Shown here: piece after piece, positions 11,092-23,953 of the stretch
Position numbering within the stretch: position 1 is the stretch's first letter
Layout of the letters: each line of letters opens with the position of its first letter
DNA from: Stereocaulon alpinum
Taxonomy: Eukaryota; Ascomycota; Lecanoromycetes; Lecanorales; Stereocaulaceae
Assembly (NCBI GenBank): GCA_018257865.1
Contig: JAEUBA010000110.1
Location: 1-64,000, forward strand
DNA: 64,000 bases
Direction of reading: 5' to 3'
Made by a program: the position numbers and the translations under genes
The notes under the pieces: model-generated
Told to the model about the DNA's origin: nothing
The model's database searches: none
Seen by the model: only the letters and a program-made list of their open reading frames with translations

Positions 11092-11723
11092 CGAAGTGGG
11101 AAGAATGGGTTTAACCACTTCCTTTATAAGGCGAGGGTGCCAGGGGTCCGCAGTGCCCGCTGCAGTTGTGGATGGAGGAATCAGGATACGAAGCATATTC
11201 TCCTGCACTGCCCAGAGCTTAGCGACACTCGAAGGGAGCTTATCAAAGAGGCAGAGACTCACGATGTTAGGACTATGCTGGCTGAGGTCACCGGTATAAG
11301 AGCGGCTGCGAGATGGCTGGTTAGGTCAGGATTCCTAACGCAGTATCGACTTGCTAGGGAACAGCTCTCCCAGTCTAAACTCCCTATCGGAGTAGAACCG
11401 GCAACAAAAACCCCAAAGACAAAGAAGCCTAAGCGCAAGTGGAAGCCAAAGGCGGCGGAGCTGCCGGAGTGTTGCAGGGCCTATTAGGGCAACGGAGATC
11501 ATCGTTACCGGTGTTATAGAGCCTGGCGGCGAGGTCGGACAGGCGGAGCAGAACGATAAGTAAGCTGATAAGCGAAAGTTTTTGGCCAGAAGGGGCGACT
11601 CTAGAAAGGTTTCTTTCGCGTCTAGAGGGCCTTCAACCCCCCTAGATTTCCTAATAATGTAAGAGAACACCCTCATTAGTATATATAGATACTAGAATAG
11701 GCGTATAAATCAATCAATCAATC
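11092..11723 (+). mobile_element. LINE-E: 5'-truncated Tad-like LINE (632 bp)
   Basis: It is the last 632 bp of the same LINE as 38,644-39,269, with the (CAAT)n tail at 11,711-11,723. Flanked by the perfect 12-bp duplication AATAACTAAATA at 11,080-11,091 and 11,724-11,735, the mark of target-primed reverse transcription. It keeps many CAG, TGG and TGC codons, so it is far less RIPped than its host. Confidence 0.9.
11137..11487 (+). pseudogene. LINE ORF2 C-terminal fragment, frame still open
   Basis: A 116-codon open stretch ending at the ORF2 stop (tag at 11,485). It carries the Cys/His motif ARCSCGWRNQDTKHILLHCP (C-x-C-x8-H-x3-HC), the zinc-binding region that follows the reverse transcriptase in fungal LINE ORF2 proteins, then a basic Lys/Pro-rich tail (KTPKTKKPKRKWKPK). 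The frame is intact because Gln, Trp and Cys codons survive, unlike the copies at 38,700 and 32,400 where the same motif is YSYR*/YSYS*. It has no promoter or start of its own and is only the tail of a truncated insertion. Confidence 0.75.
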
Positions 11724-11744
11724 AATAACTAAATAAGGGGATTA

Positions 11745-12101
11745 TATTACAGGTAACCCCGTAAGGTTACGGGTAAGGTATATAATAGGGTTAGTAGGTA
11801 AAGGATACTTAAAAGAGGACTTAGTAATATAAGTAATCTAAGGTATATTAAGTAGATTATAGAGTAATATAGTAGATATAGGGCTAGATTACTTAGAATA
11901 TATTAGGGCTTAGTATAATTAAGGTAAATGTATAAAGAAGGGGTTTTCTTTAGTAGAATATTTTCTTATCTCTTTATATTTAACTTATATAATAGAGAGG
12001 AGTCTTAGCTGAAGATAATTTAATAACTATCTATCTCTATTACCTTCTAGTACTTAATACACTATATAATTTACCCGTAGGAGTTAAACCACCCCGTTAT
12101 A
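11745..12101 (+). repeat. 3' LTR of gypsy-0 (357 bp)
   Basis: Begins TATTACAGGTAACCCCGTAA (TGTTAC before RIP) after a purine tract and ends CACCCCGTTATA. The last ~175 bp match the R-U5 part of the other Gypsy LTRs, but the first half is private and contains the small palindrome GGTAACCCCGTAAGGTTAC. Host flank TATAT follows. Confidence 0.75.
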
Positions 12102-13800
12102 TATATTACTTACCTACTTTAGTAACTAGACGGCGCTATCTATTAATAGCTATTATAGCCTTATAAGTAGTAAAATCTTCCTTCTAAATAGAAGTAATAA
12201 GCTTTCTTACCTAAATAGCTTTTATCTTTATAATAGCTATAGCCTTATCTTTAGCTTCCTCTTTATAATACTCTCTTACTATCGCTAGTATAAGTACTCT
12301 ACTAAATATAGTCTTAAAAGAACCCTAACTTAAAGGGTTATCTTACTTATACTTACGTTCTTCCTTCGAGAGATTAGCCTTAAATAGTATATAATTAGTA
12401 TCTTATAAAAGGAGACGGTTAGTAAATAGTATATTTATACTTTTATAGATTTTTTCGATCCTTAGCTTATTATTATATTTTCTAATATACTAAAGTATTA
12501 GGTTATATAGCGCGACCTACTTATTATAAGTCTTTAGAGTCGAAAGTATATCTATTATAGATAGTATATTAGTATTTTATAGGTCCTAAGGCGTACTAGC
12601 TAATATAGAATATAGGGAAGAAGATAGTAGTTAGATAGTAATTATTAAAACTTCTATAGTATTCGATAGTTTCGACGAATTTAATAATTTTAAGATAATT
12701 ATATAATTAAGGGGCTTCTAAGGATCGAGAGGGTAAAGACCTATTATAGAAGATTACTTAAGTTTATTTATAGGATAATAGAATAGACCTACTACTCTTA
12801 CTCTAAGTAGATATAATATTTTATTAAGTAAAGACCTCTCGCCGTATATATATTAAGAAACTTAGAAAGTCGGTTTTAGTAACGAAAACCTAACTAGTCT
12901 TATTATAAGCTTCTAATTACCTTTTATAGGTAGTCCCTAAGAGCCCGAAGTAACCTATATCGAGTAGTTATAGAAAGTAGGTAGTATAAGGCGGTAGGTA
13001 GAGGGGGATAATACTATATACCTAGTAATATTTAATAAAGCTAGGACTAATATAAGACGAATAGCCGTCTATTAATAATATATAAAGTCCTATTAGATAA
13101 TAGGTTTAAGGATTAAATACCTCTTTAAGCTAGTAGAGACCGTATTAACTATTAGTCTAACCGTTATCGCTAACTCCGAAAGTTACTTGCGGAAAAGCTC
13201 TCTCCTAGGACTTTATAATCAGCTTTCCTAAAAAGATTATTATTAGTTAAATTATATTACCTTTAGTTAAGTAATACTTAATAGTAGTCGCCTATATACG
13301 GTTACTAGAATATACTAAGGATCCTTTACTAGTCTTACGAATAACGACTTTATAGATCTTACTATATACCCCTATTATAAAGCCCTTCTTATCTATATTA
13401 AAGATATTACCTAAGGGGATCCCGTATTAATTATAAGTCCTTTAGAAGAGTTTAAACTAATCTTAAAGTATATCCTTATTAGTATTCTACTATTAAGAGG
13501 CGTTTAGGGAGCTTAGGAATTTAGTATAGTAGTTAGGGTATTAGTTAAGAAAACGAGTTATAAAATACTTCCCGATATCTTTAACCTTAGGCTATATAGG
13601 ACGGTCTTTTAGGATAAGCTTAATCTTCTTATAGATTATCTTTATACGAGGTAGAAAGCTAAGCTTAGTATAGTTATTAATAAAATTTAAGAGGGCTACC
13701 TCTTCTTCTTTAGTTAGTATACGTCGATTAACCCCGTATATTTATATAGAACGAGCGCCTTTTTTATAGAGTTAGAAATAGAATAGGTTAAAATAAGATA
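12102..13800 (-). pseudogene. pogo/Fot1-like transposase relic
   Basis: The reverse complement encodes a Tc1-mariner/pogo (DDE_1) transposase of fungal Fot1 type. Near 13,740-13,530 is a CENP-B/Tc5-like HTH (EEEVALLNFINNY, FLPRIKIIYKKI, GKYFITRFL). At about 13,380-13,415 is YNIDKKGFIIG (first catalytic Asp), at 13,060-13,090 LLIDGYSSYI (second Asp), and at 12,930-12,990 LYLPPYTTYF followed by YPLDIGYFGLL (third Asp). The family sequences are N(M/L)DEKGF, VDGHxSH and LPPHTTHLLQPLDVG. All three Asp codons survive, but Gln/His codons are lost to stops and Tyr, so it is dead. I found no clear terminal inverted repeats; the left edge abuts the gypsy-0 LTR. Confidence 0.75.
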
Positions 13801-15562
13801 TATAGAAATATTAAAATAGTATAGCTTCTCCGGGTTTTATAGGTAAAAAAGGCGGAGAAGATATATTAGGGTTATATACCTTATATACGTCCTTTAAGTA
13901 TATTTTAATTAATACTATAAAGTTTAGCTGCTAGACGTAGTAATAACACCTTCTCCTTAATAGAATCTATCGCCTTAGTAATACGGATAGCCTTAGGTAA
14001 TAGCTTAATATATCTTAGCTTAAATAAAGGGGAAGGGGGCGGAGAAGAGAGAATATTTAATAAAGAAGCCTAGTAAGGGTTACTATAAGCCTACTTAACC
14101 TAGTAAAGCTTATATAGCTCGATTACCTATTATTATAAGATATCTTCGATAGGCTAATTAGACTTAACGTAATTATAATAGAATAGGAGGTCGTAGTATA
14201 AAGTTTCGCTAATAGAGATTAACTACTAGATATATAGAATATTTTCCTAGTTACCTTATATCTTAACTATATTAAGAAGAGTACTATAGTATAGCGCTAC
14301 CTAAATCTTTATTTTCTTAGCCCTAATCTCGCAGTCTCTAGACTATTCTTCCGTAGGATAGTTTCTAGAAGGCTAGTTATCTAAGCGGTAATTAACCTTA
14401 TATTCTATACTACGGAAGATTACCTAGGGTCTTAGACGTTATTAACTAGTAGGAAGAAGGTATAGTAAGTTAGGAATAATAATACCGTTAGTAGTATTAA
14501 TTATTATAGATTTTTAGATAGTAGATCTATTAATATCCTTTAGGAGTAAATCTAAGAGAAAACCCTTATTATTAGAGAGGTCTAAATTAATACTATCAAC
14601 GTTACTAGTAAAGTTAGTACGGGGGATTTCTTTAATAGTATCTTCTTAAGGTATCTAAGTAGTAGGTTAACCTAGATTATTATTAGCGTTAAGTAATAGC
14701 TATTAAGGAAGGCGGTCGATTTCGTTAGTTTACCCGCAGCTAATATAATAAGTATTAAATATATTACGAATTATATTAAGGGTCTCCGTAGCAGACTTCT
14801 TATTAGTAGAGAACTTAGAGGATATAGTAGCGTTAGTAATATAGTTAGATATAGTATATATAGTAAAGATATAGTATTTCTAGTAAAGATATAGAACTTA
14901 GTAAAAAGGTAGGACTTAGTATAGGTCTCTAGTAGTATTATTTCTTTATCTTATATACCTTAACCCCTACTAGTAATTCTTCCCCTACTTCTAGTATAGA
15001 GTTTTTATCTTATATAGGATACTATTAAATTATCCTAGCCTATCTATATATAGTCGATTCTTAACTCTACTAATACTAGGAAGCCTTCCCTCTATATAAT
15101 ATATAATAACGGCGCTAGGGTATATTCTCTATCTTAGGGATATTAGATTAGAGGCTTTCTAGGCGTTAATATATATATAGTAGCTACGCTTCTAAGTAGT
15201 TAGAGTTAAAATTTCAAATTTAGGTTATAGGGATAGTTATATAGGCGTAGGATTCGGCTTTACGCGCTAGGGTACTAGCGGCGGCGGCGGCGGCGGGGGA
15301 CCTTATCTATTAATAGGGAGGTAGTTTAGGTAGTTATCTAAGAGGTCTATAACTAATATAGTTAAATTAATACGATATAGTGGATTAATATATTAAATTA
15401 AGGAGGTAGTATTTGCTAGTAATTGCCTAAAGTAGTAGTACCGGTTAAAGTAGTAGTAAATCCCGTTAAATACCCGACTAAACCCCTATCTTATATATCG
15501 GAGATAGTTAGTTACTACTAATATAGGGTAAACGGGGTATCCTATATTAGCCTATTCAGCCT
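13801..15562. other. Unassigned RIPped stretch between pogo and Copia
   Basis: 1.76 kb without a recognisable family. A minus-strand frame at 13,900-14,250 reads with few stops (SLLNILSSPPPSPLFKLR and KAIDSIKEKVLLRLAAKLYS) just upstream of the transposase, so it may be a neighbouring or fused coding relic. A (GGC)n run lies at 15,280-15,297. Around 15,380-15,540 the sequence is lightly mutated and repeats short AGTAGTA motifs. I cannot tell whether this is transposon or decayed host sequence. Confidence 0.4.
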
Positions 15563-15724
15563 TGTTACCCTCTATTAGCTGAATAGATAGTATTAAAATC
15601 TAGGGTAGAATACTTACTTGATAGATACTAAGTACTACACGCGCGATCTATATATAGTAGTACTAACTTAGTATATTAAGATACTAAGGCTTAGTTATCC
15701 TTAGTATATATACTACTTTTAATA
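15563..15724 (-). repeat. Copia 3' LTR (about 162 bp)
   Basis: On the minus strand the purine tract GCGAAGGGGAGT is followed by TATTAAAAGTAGTATATA (TGTTAAAAG before RIP). The repeat probably ends at GAGGGTAACA (15,563). No second LTR is in the window, so the far end is inferred from the TG...CA rule. A CTATTCAGC/GCTGAATAG inverted pair straddles that end. Confidence 0.55.
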
Positions 15725-16559
15725 CTCCCCTTCGCGTAAGTAAGCGAGATCTATCTAATAGTACTCCCCTTTATATAATAAGTAATTAATTAAGACGTCT
15801 TTAGGTCTAGTAACTAGTTACTCTAGGGTATAGACTAATTAAATCGTTTATATACTATAAATTAGGCGGCTAACACCCCCTAGAACTATATACTAGCCCT
15901 AGAAGTATATAGTAGTAGGTTAAAATTAGTAGTAACCTTATAATAATTCTACTTTTTATACTTTTATAGTTATTTGAATTTCTTATTTCCTATAGAAGTT
16001 ATATAGGCTAATTTACTACTAATAAGAGGTCGTAGGATAGATAGGAGTAGTAGAATATCTAAATAGTAGTTATAGTAGTAGCTATAAGTCCTAATAGGCT
16101 TTTAGGGCGGTTATACTATATTAGAGTTAGTATTATAGGTATTACGGAGTACCCTTATACTAAGTAGCCGTTAATTCTAGACTTATAATAGTTAGACTAG
16201 CCGCGCTATATTATAGGTAATAAGAGTCGCGATATAGGGTTTAGTAGCCCTATATTAGCGTTAGAGGTCCTAAGGTATATAGTAAAGTATCCTACTAAAA
16301 GGATTAATAATAAGGTACGTTATTATAGAATAATAGTAGTAATTCTTATATATTACGGAGCTTATAGAGTTACGGCTCTATAGAATCTATAGTTAGACGT
16401 AGGAGCGGCTAAGGGTATATAAATCCCCTAGAGCCTTAGTATAAGAGTACCTAAATAGGGCTTAGTAACCCCAAAATATAGTATTTCTAATTAGATAGAA
16501 AACGCTAGTAAGCTAAGGGCTCCTCTAGATTAGAACTTATAATAGGCTCTTTAAACTAA

Positions 16560-18281
16560 TAGCGTTTTAAAAGAGGATAAAACGGTCCTTTAGTAAGGCC
16601 TTAGTTAAGTTATCTATAACTATCTTTTAAGTAGGGGTATAGATTAATTTAACTACTTCTTTAATAACTTACTCTCTAATAAAATAGATATTAATATTAA
16701 TATACTTAGTTTAGGTATAAAATTAAGGGTTCTTAGCTAGGGCTATAGTGTCCTAATTATTATAGAAGATTACTACTACCTCTAAGGAGTTAATATTAGT
16801 ATTAAGTTACTTTAGGAGGTTCTATAACTAGATTACTTTCTTTATAACTTAGGTCTAGCCGATATATTCGGCTTTATATAAGGAAAGAGCTATAGTAGGT
16901 TATTATTTAGAAGACTAGCTTATAGTATTACTATCGATATTAAAAATATACCTAGAAGTTAATTATTAGGTATCTTAATTACCCGCTTAGTCTATATCTA
17001 TATATTCTAATAACGGCTTTAGAGCTCCTCTAAAAGTAAGTTATAGGTTAATAGTAGAGCGGAGATAGTAAAAGATTCTTTTTACCGCCTTCTAATACTT
17101 ATTATTCGGGTTAGAGCTATACTAAGAGATAACGGAGACTAAGTATATAATATCGGGGTGAGTATCTATTATAGTATATATTAGCGACCCTACTATAGAC
17201 TATTATTAGGTTTAGAAGGTGTTAATAACCTTATAGTCCTTATTAGTTACCTAGTACTTTTCGTTACCTATTAACGTAGGGGTTAATTTAGTAGTATCTT
17301 ATATACTATAGTCTTAAACAAACTTTTTAATATAGCCTACTTAGCTAAGACGAATAATATAATTAGCCTAATCCCTAGTAATTATTATTTCTAGGTAGTA
17401 GGTATACGGGCTAAGATCGATTATTTCGAATTAAGTATAAAACTTCGCCTTTAGGTCTTAGATATAGGACTTACTAGGCGCCGTAAGGAGAATATTATCT
17501 ATATAAATAGTAATAATTATAGTCCTATTAGTAAAGATACTAAGGTTAGCTAAGAGGGGTTTAAAACTAAGCTCTTTAAGGTATATTAATAGGGTATTAT
17601 ACTAAATACGGGGTGATTACTTAAGGCCGTAGAGTACCTTTTTTAGCTTATAAACTAAGCCTTCTTTACTTAGTAGTATAAAGTCTTTAGGTTATATAGT
17701 ATAGATATCCTCTTCTATATCTCTATAGAGGAAGGCGGTCTTAATATTTATCTATTCTAGTTCCTAGTCTTAGGCGGTAGTAATTATAAAGATAACTTTA
17801 TAGCTTATAGGCTTAACTACTAAGGTAAAGATTTTATAGTAATTAATACCTTTTTATTATTTAAAACTATAGACTACCTAGCGGGCTTTATAGCGAATAA
17901 TCTCGCCGTTAAGACCCTATTTAAGCTTATAGACCTATTTCTCTCTAAGGGATTAATAGTTAGTAGGTAGCTTAATAAGCTTCTAAGTTTTATTATAGGT
18001 AAGGGAATTAACTTTATTCTTTATCGCCTACTACTACTTAGAACTCTAGTAATTCTTCTTTACTTCTATATAACTCTATAGTTCGTACGGCTTAAAAGAA
18101 TTAGCTTAGGATAATAGTACTAATAAGTCTAGCCTAAGTTCTAGGTAATAGTATTATACTACCTCTTATAATAGTATAGGTAGCGTAGGCGGTAGCTATA
18201 ACTATCGCTAAATAGTTATTAATTAAGTTACTTAGGGACTTATTCTTAGTTAAGACGCTTCTAAAGATAGCGTCTTATCCT
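16560..18281 (-). pseudogene. Copia reverse transcriptase and RNase H relic
   Basis: The reverse complement of 17,980-17,680 reads VYKLK*GLNGEIIRYKARQVV, YYKIFTLVVKP and INIKTAFLYRDIEEDIYTI, the RVT_2 signature 'WVYKVK...YKARLVAKG...PVVKP...MDVKTAFLYG'. At about 17,480-17,530 is IYIDNILLTAPSKSYI, the YVDD box with the second Asp changed to Asn by G-to-A. At 16,870-16,670 is the RNase H end (KAEYIG, then DTIALAKNP and TKYINI). Between 15,725 and 16,560 I see no domain; this may be untranslated or decayed. Gln, Trp and Cys are lost throughout. Confidence 0.82.
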
Positions 18282-18286
18282 ATATA

Positions 18287-18530
18287 TATTAGGTAATTAT
18301 ATAGAACAAGTCGATATAGATAGTATTTAACTAGAAGAACTAAACTAAGGAAGGAAAGCTATGTATATAGAGCGCGTGTATAATATATTAGGGATACGGC
18401 TTAGTAGGCGCTAGGGCTAAAGGGGCCTAGCGTTAGACCTAGGCCGAATCTAGGCTAAACCTAGGCCAAACCTAGGCTAGAGGTGTATAAACACTAGTAA
18501 GTAGCGAAACCTATATATATATATATAATA
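18287..18530 (-). repeat. gypsy-2 3' LTR (244 bp)
   Basis: Direct repeat of 23,954-24,197. Contains a cluster of CCTAGG/GCCTAGG-type units (CCTAGGCCGAAT, CCTAGGCCAAACCTAGG at about 18,435-18,480) and a TA microsatellite at one end. Similar CCTAGG clusters occur in the gypsy-3 LTRs. Confidence 0.9.
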
Positions 18531-18559
18531 TTACCCCCCCCCTTAATAAGCGACGTCCA

Positions 18560-21500
18560 CAGCGCTAGTAAGGTACTTATATATATTAGAATATAGGCGA
18601 CGTTTAGTATTAGTATCTATAGTAGCCGTAGTAATTATAGCGGCGGGCTTCGGTTTTTGCGAGTTTCTTTAGTAATATTTAGCGATAACGTCGGCGGCGC
18701 TGTTAAATTCTCTATTATCTATATTATACTACTCTAAGTTATTATCTTTATAGCCTCGCTACTTAATATAGTATTTAACCTTACCGCGTACTAGCTTACT
18801 ATCTAAAATATTATTAACCTTATACTTATTAGCACTATTAATAATAATCGGCGGTAGTAGAGCTATTATCTACCCTACTAAAGGATCCTTAGCGGCCTTC
18901 TATAGTAGGCTAGTATAGAAAACCTTTTTAGTCTTTATTATTACTAGTAGTTCTAGCTTATAAGAGTAGCCCCTCTTTCTAATAATTCTAAACAGCCCTA
19001 ATATCTTATTATCTAATTTCTTTAATAGTCTCGCCGTCTTAATATTCTGACTTAATAAGAATACTAGATCGCTGACCTTATATATAATATCTTTTTTTAA
19101 CTTATTAGCCTGCGTAGTTATAGTCTTACTAGCTGATTCTACCTTAGTCTTTATATACTCTAGGATCCTCGCTATTACTCCTATAATATTATCTACCTTA
19201 GCGGCTTGCAGTCTTGCTCGCGTTAATTAGTACGTCGTAGTATTAGTATCTAGTCTAAAATTTATACGGGGGTGAAAGCCCTTATTTATAAAGAATAGTA
19301 ATAATCTAGTTATAGTAGATATAGCGTTATTATCCGTAAATTCTACTATAGGTAGCTAATTCAGCTAATTATCCTATATATAATTATAGTAGGTATATAA
19401 CTACCGTTCTATATCCTAATTCGCTCACTTAGTCTAGCCGTCGGTTTAGGGATAGAAAGCCGTTAATAACTTACTAGTAATACTAAGTCGTTTATAAAAT
19501 ACCTTCTAAATATCTAATATAAACTACGGCCTACGGTCTAAGATAATTATCCTTAGTAGTCTATATAGTCTAAAAACACCCTTAATTAATAACCCTATAG
19601 TAGCTTTAGCGGACGTTCCTTTATCTAGCGCTATATATAGTAAGTAGTAGTATTCCTTAGATAAATAATCTACTATAGTTAGGATTATATTTCGACCGTT
19701 TACTTTAGGTAACTTAGTAATAAAGTCTATAGAAATATCTTACTATCTCTCCGTTAGTATTAGTAGCGGATATAGTAGCCTATTATACTTATCTCTTAAT
19801 ACCTTAGACTGCTAATACGTATAATAATTCCTTACGAATTAGATTATATCCTTTTATATACCTAGCTAATAGTAGTAACGACGTAATAGGTTAACTATAT
19901 AGTTTATACCTAAGTATTTAGATAGGGGCGGTTCGTATACCTCCTTAATTAATTCTATAAGTAATCGCTTATTATTAGGTACCTATAGTAAGCTGTTCTT
20001 ATATATTATACTATCTATTATAAAGTAATTCTATAGTAGTAAGATCCCCCTAGTTCTACCTTCTTAAATTATCTTATAGTAGCTTAGGTATTTCTCGTCT
20101 AATCTATTAATATCTAATATTTTCTAATAAATTAGCTTCTTAATCCCGTCTTTATCTATTTTAGCGATAATAAGATAGTTAGGCGTTAGAATTATTTACT
20201 ATTAGTATTTAACTCGCTTATTATCTTAGCTTTTAGGTATAGATCCTAGTATCTATATTAGGGTATTAGTACGTTCGTTCGTTCGTCTAGGGCGGTACTT
20301 AATTTTAAAGTTATAGTTAGTAAGCTTCTCTAACTAGCGTACCTAGTAATAAGAGAGTTCTTTAGTACTTATAAAGTACTCTAGCCCCTTATAGTCTATA
20401 ATTACCTCTACTAGAATATTAGTTAATTCTAACTCTAGTCGCTAGTATTTTAGATACCGAATAATTACTAATAACTCCTTATTATAGATTTTATAATTAT
20501 ATTCTACCGGTAGTATATTCTTACTATAGAATATAACTAGGTATAGAACTCTATTATATTCCTATAATAATACGCCGCTATTAATATAATTAGATAAATT
20601 AGTCTTAAGTACTACCTTCTTACTACGGTCGTAATAGCGTAGGATTAATACGGAGGTAATTTAGCGCTTTAGGGTATTAAATAACGTTTAGTAGTCTACT
20701 AACTAGTTAAAAGCTATATCCTTATAAGTTAACCTTATTATTAGACGTATAATTTTCGAGAAGTCTTTAATAAAGCGACGGTAGAAATTATAAAAACTAA
20801 TAAAGCCCTATACTTATTTTAATATCCTTAGTACTAGCTAATCTATAACTACTTATACCTTCTTTAAGTCTATTTTTAGGCTATTAATTAATAAGATTAC
20901 CCCTAGGAACGCTATTTCTTATATATAGAATTAGTACTTTTTAATATCTACTTATAGTCCTACTTTACGGAGCTTAGCTAGTACTAGCTAAATATAGGTA
21001 GTATATTCCTTCTTTATCTTACTATAAATAAGGATATCGTTAAGGTACGCTTAGATAAACTTATTAATAAAGTCGAAAAGAATATTATTTATATAGTATT
21101 AGTAATTAGATAGGCCGTTAGTTAATCTAAATAGTAAGACGTAATACTTATAGGCCCCTATTAATATAACGAAAGTTATTAATTCCTCGCTATTAGGGTA
21201 TATACGCAGCTTATTAAATATAGCGATAATATTAAGTTTAGTAAGATATTTAGATCCTACTACCCTAGCGAGGGTCTTATTAATTAGCGGAATTAAGTAG
21301 CGATTTCTTTAGGTAATCGCGTTTAGTTTTTAGTAGTTAACGTAGAAATATAAGCTCCTATTCGGTTTTAGTACGAATAGGACTAGTAATATATATAAAG
21401 CTATACTAAGGCTAATAAAGCCCTTTTCTAAGTTCTCTTCTAGATATTCCCTTACTTTCTAGAGCTTTTCACCCGATATTAGGTAGATTCGACTATATAG

Positions 21501-22000
21501 GGGACGTTTATCGCCTTCTAACTAGATTTTATAGTTATATAGGCGGTAAGGGGGTAGGATATTAGCTTTTATTCGGTTAAATATATTAAGAAAGTTATAG
21601 TATTCTACTAGTAGCTTCTCTTAGATATTATTACTAGTCTAGGCGGATATCTTATTAATATTTATAAGCTAATTATTAGATTCGGCCCGTAGGGCCTTAT
21701 TAATTTATAATATTATTAGTAAAAAGTATTAAGCTCTGCGCCCCTTTACCTAGTAAAAAGCCTATTTATAGTAGGCGTTAGCGCTAATAGGCGCGATATT
21801 TAGCGGAGTTAACTTTAGTATAACTAGTATCTTTAGTAGTATTACGATTTTAGTAGAGGAAGTTACTGCCTATAGTAGACGTTAGAGGATTTTTACTAAA
21901 GTAACCTCTTTTATTAGGAGGGCTAACCGCTTTAGTAGTACTAGCTATACTAGTAGTACTAGCGGAATAATATAGTTAGGGAATATAAGCTTATCGCAGC
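18560..22000 (-). pseudogene. gypsy-2 pol relic: RT, RNase H, integrase, chromodomain
   Basis: Order on the minus strand: RT around 21,600-20,900 (LTKLNIIAIFNKLRIYPN; catalytic AYLNDILIYS at 21,020-21,050, where family AYLDDILIYS has Asp in place of Asn); RNase H around 20,650-20,350 (NRVLYLVIFYSKNI, YNKELLVI); integrase at 19,750-19,200 (DISIDFITKLPK, LDRRPQFI, the AFYP*TDGQTK box); and a chromodomain at about 18,830-18,680 (KYKVNNILDSKLVRGKVKYQ and RGYKDNN, family 'EYEVEEILDSKRVRG...YLVKWKGY'). In chromoviruses this polyprotein copies and integrates the element, often into heterochromatin. Stops occur every few dozen codons. Confidence 0.85.
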
Positions 22001-23953
22001 TTATATTAAGTAAGATGTTATTAGTATTTATCTATAGCTTACTTAGTATTATCTTATAATTTCCTAGCTTAATAATAAGTATTAGAATTATTAATTTAAT
22101 ACGTCTGTTAATATCTAAGGATAGGAATATTATATAGGTAATTAGGTTAGGTACTAATTACCTATTATAGCCTCTTAAGGGGTAGGGTTAACTAATTAGT
22201 ATAGGGGCGATCCCTAATTTATTATAGAGAAAGTACGCTTCTTTTTTATTAATAAATAAAAATCTAGTAGTACTAGTATCTAGTAGAGCTAAGATAGTAT
22301 ATCTATTCTTTTAACTAAATAGAGTATAGGTAATAGTAAGTAGAGACCTAGTAAATAGGTCGGTATTAAAACTAGAAGATAAAATTAGAATATCGCTGCT
22401 TAATATATCTAAGTTAAGGGCGATATATTTTCTAATTAGTTATTACTCTACGGCGGTAAGACTTACTCCGTAGTTAATATTTTATATACGGTAGAAGCTG
22501 GGTAGGTATATATAGCTATAAAATATCCCTTCTTTCTACACTTAAAATATATAATTTCGGTAAGAGGCCTAGGAGATAGGCGGTAACTAGGCGATAACGA
22601 GCGGTATAGGGTAAAAGGCGTATTTAGACGCTTTATCGCTACTACTATAGCAGCAGTAGTAACTATAGCGGTAGTAGTCGCCTAATTCGCTTAATAATTT
22701 ATTCTTACTTCTCAGGCCTATATCTAGCGGTTATAGTCTATATATAGTACTACTACTAAGTTATCTACCTATTATATATAGATATAGAGCTCCTTAATAG
22801 TCCTAAACTTAGTAGGATACGTCGTAAGTACTTCCCTTAGTCGTAAGCTACTCTTATCCTTTAGATAATCTATTATAGACTTATTAGAGTAATTTAGGTA
22901 GCTAGCTAGCTTACGCACCTCTATAAAGAAGTTAGAGAATAATACGTTAGCTCGCTAATAGAGATAATTCTATTCTTAGCGGTAGTAATTCTCCTTATCT
23001 AAGTTACTAAATAGGCTAGTAAGTAGCCTAATAACTATTACTAAGGTCTAGAAATATTCTAAATTACTAATATAGTATAAGGTAATCGCTACTTTTACCT
23101 TAGCCTTAGTACGTCTAATAATATATTTAGCTTTCTCTAACTTAGTAGTAAAGTAGTCTCTATTTATATTTAGCTTATCTTAGATATCTTATATCTAACC
23201 TTCGAATTCTAAGTCTTTCCTATTAGTAAGGATTAGCGGATCTAAGTAATATATACTTTATTAAACTCCTATTAATATAGTTATATTAGGAGTTATATTA
23301 TAGGGTAGTAGGAGAGGTAGCTTATTAATTTAGTATTATTCTCTTTCTAACTAGAGAACTTTATCTAACTACTAGATATTACTTCTTATTACCTCTAATT
23401 AGTCCTATAGGGCTATATTTTCTTTATCTAAGGTTAATACTCTCGCCTAGTTAGTTCGAGTAGACTATACTACTACTTTATATTATATATCTACCGCTTC
23501 TAATTCTTCTACCGTCTATAATAACGTATCTCGCTCGCGTTATAGATTATTTAATATATTAAGTACCGCTTCGGGCTCCGACGCTACCTAATATTCTAAC
23601 TAGATAATACTTGCTATTTCCTAAACGGATATAGCTTCTTCAGCCCCTTATAGGGCGTCTTTTAGTAGTAGAGACGTCCGTTTATACTTCTTCGTATTTC
23701 TTAAAATATATTATCTTACGCGTTAATCTTCTATTAGATTTTTTAACTACTACTTAGCAGTATTCCTATTATCTATCGCAGTACTAGTATAAGGCGGTAG
23801 TAAGGTAGTTATAAAGGGAGGTAGGTAGGAGTTAATTTTAAAATTAGTATTATAGAGTGCTAGACTTAGTACTAATATTAGGTTAGGGTAGTTACTTAAT
23901 TAGGCTCGCTGTTATAACTACTGCGAGTTAGAGTAAGTAGAGTTTAGTTCTAA
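22001..23953 (-). pseudogene. gypsy-2 gag/protease region relic
   Basis: Between the RT and the 5' LTR on the minus strand lies coding-like sequence of the expected length for gag plus protease. It includes acidic and Arg-rich segments near 23,450-23,750. I could not find an unambiguous zinc knuckle or DSG protease triad, so the assignment rests on position within the element. Confidence 0.5.

Larger units (their letters stand above)
10330..12101 (+). mobile_element. gypsy-0: 3' end of a Gypsy chromovirus, with LINE-E inside
   Basis: Plus-strand equivalent of gypsy-5 from about 60,083 to its 3' LTR end: chromodomain relic, a Ser/Glu-rich tail coding region, a purine run AAATAAGGGGAT at 11,731-11,742, then an LTR at 11,745-12,101. 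It is interrupted by a truncated LINE (11,092-11,723) flanked by a perfect 12-bp duplication. Its upstream part was displaced by the Helitron. RIPped. Confidence 0.8.

Noticed and set aside
11335..11676. Minus-strand frame (with relatives at 29,598 and 39,007) of LINE 3' ends
   Set aside because: It recurs only because the LINE 3' end recurs; it is antisense to the ORF2 tail and 3' UTR and is closed in other copies.
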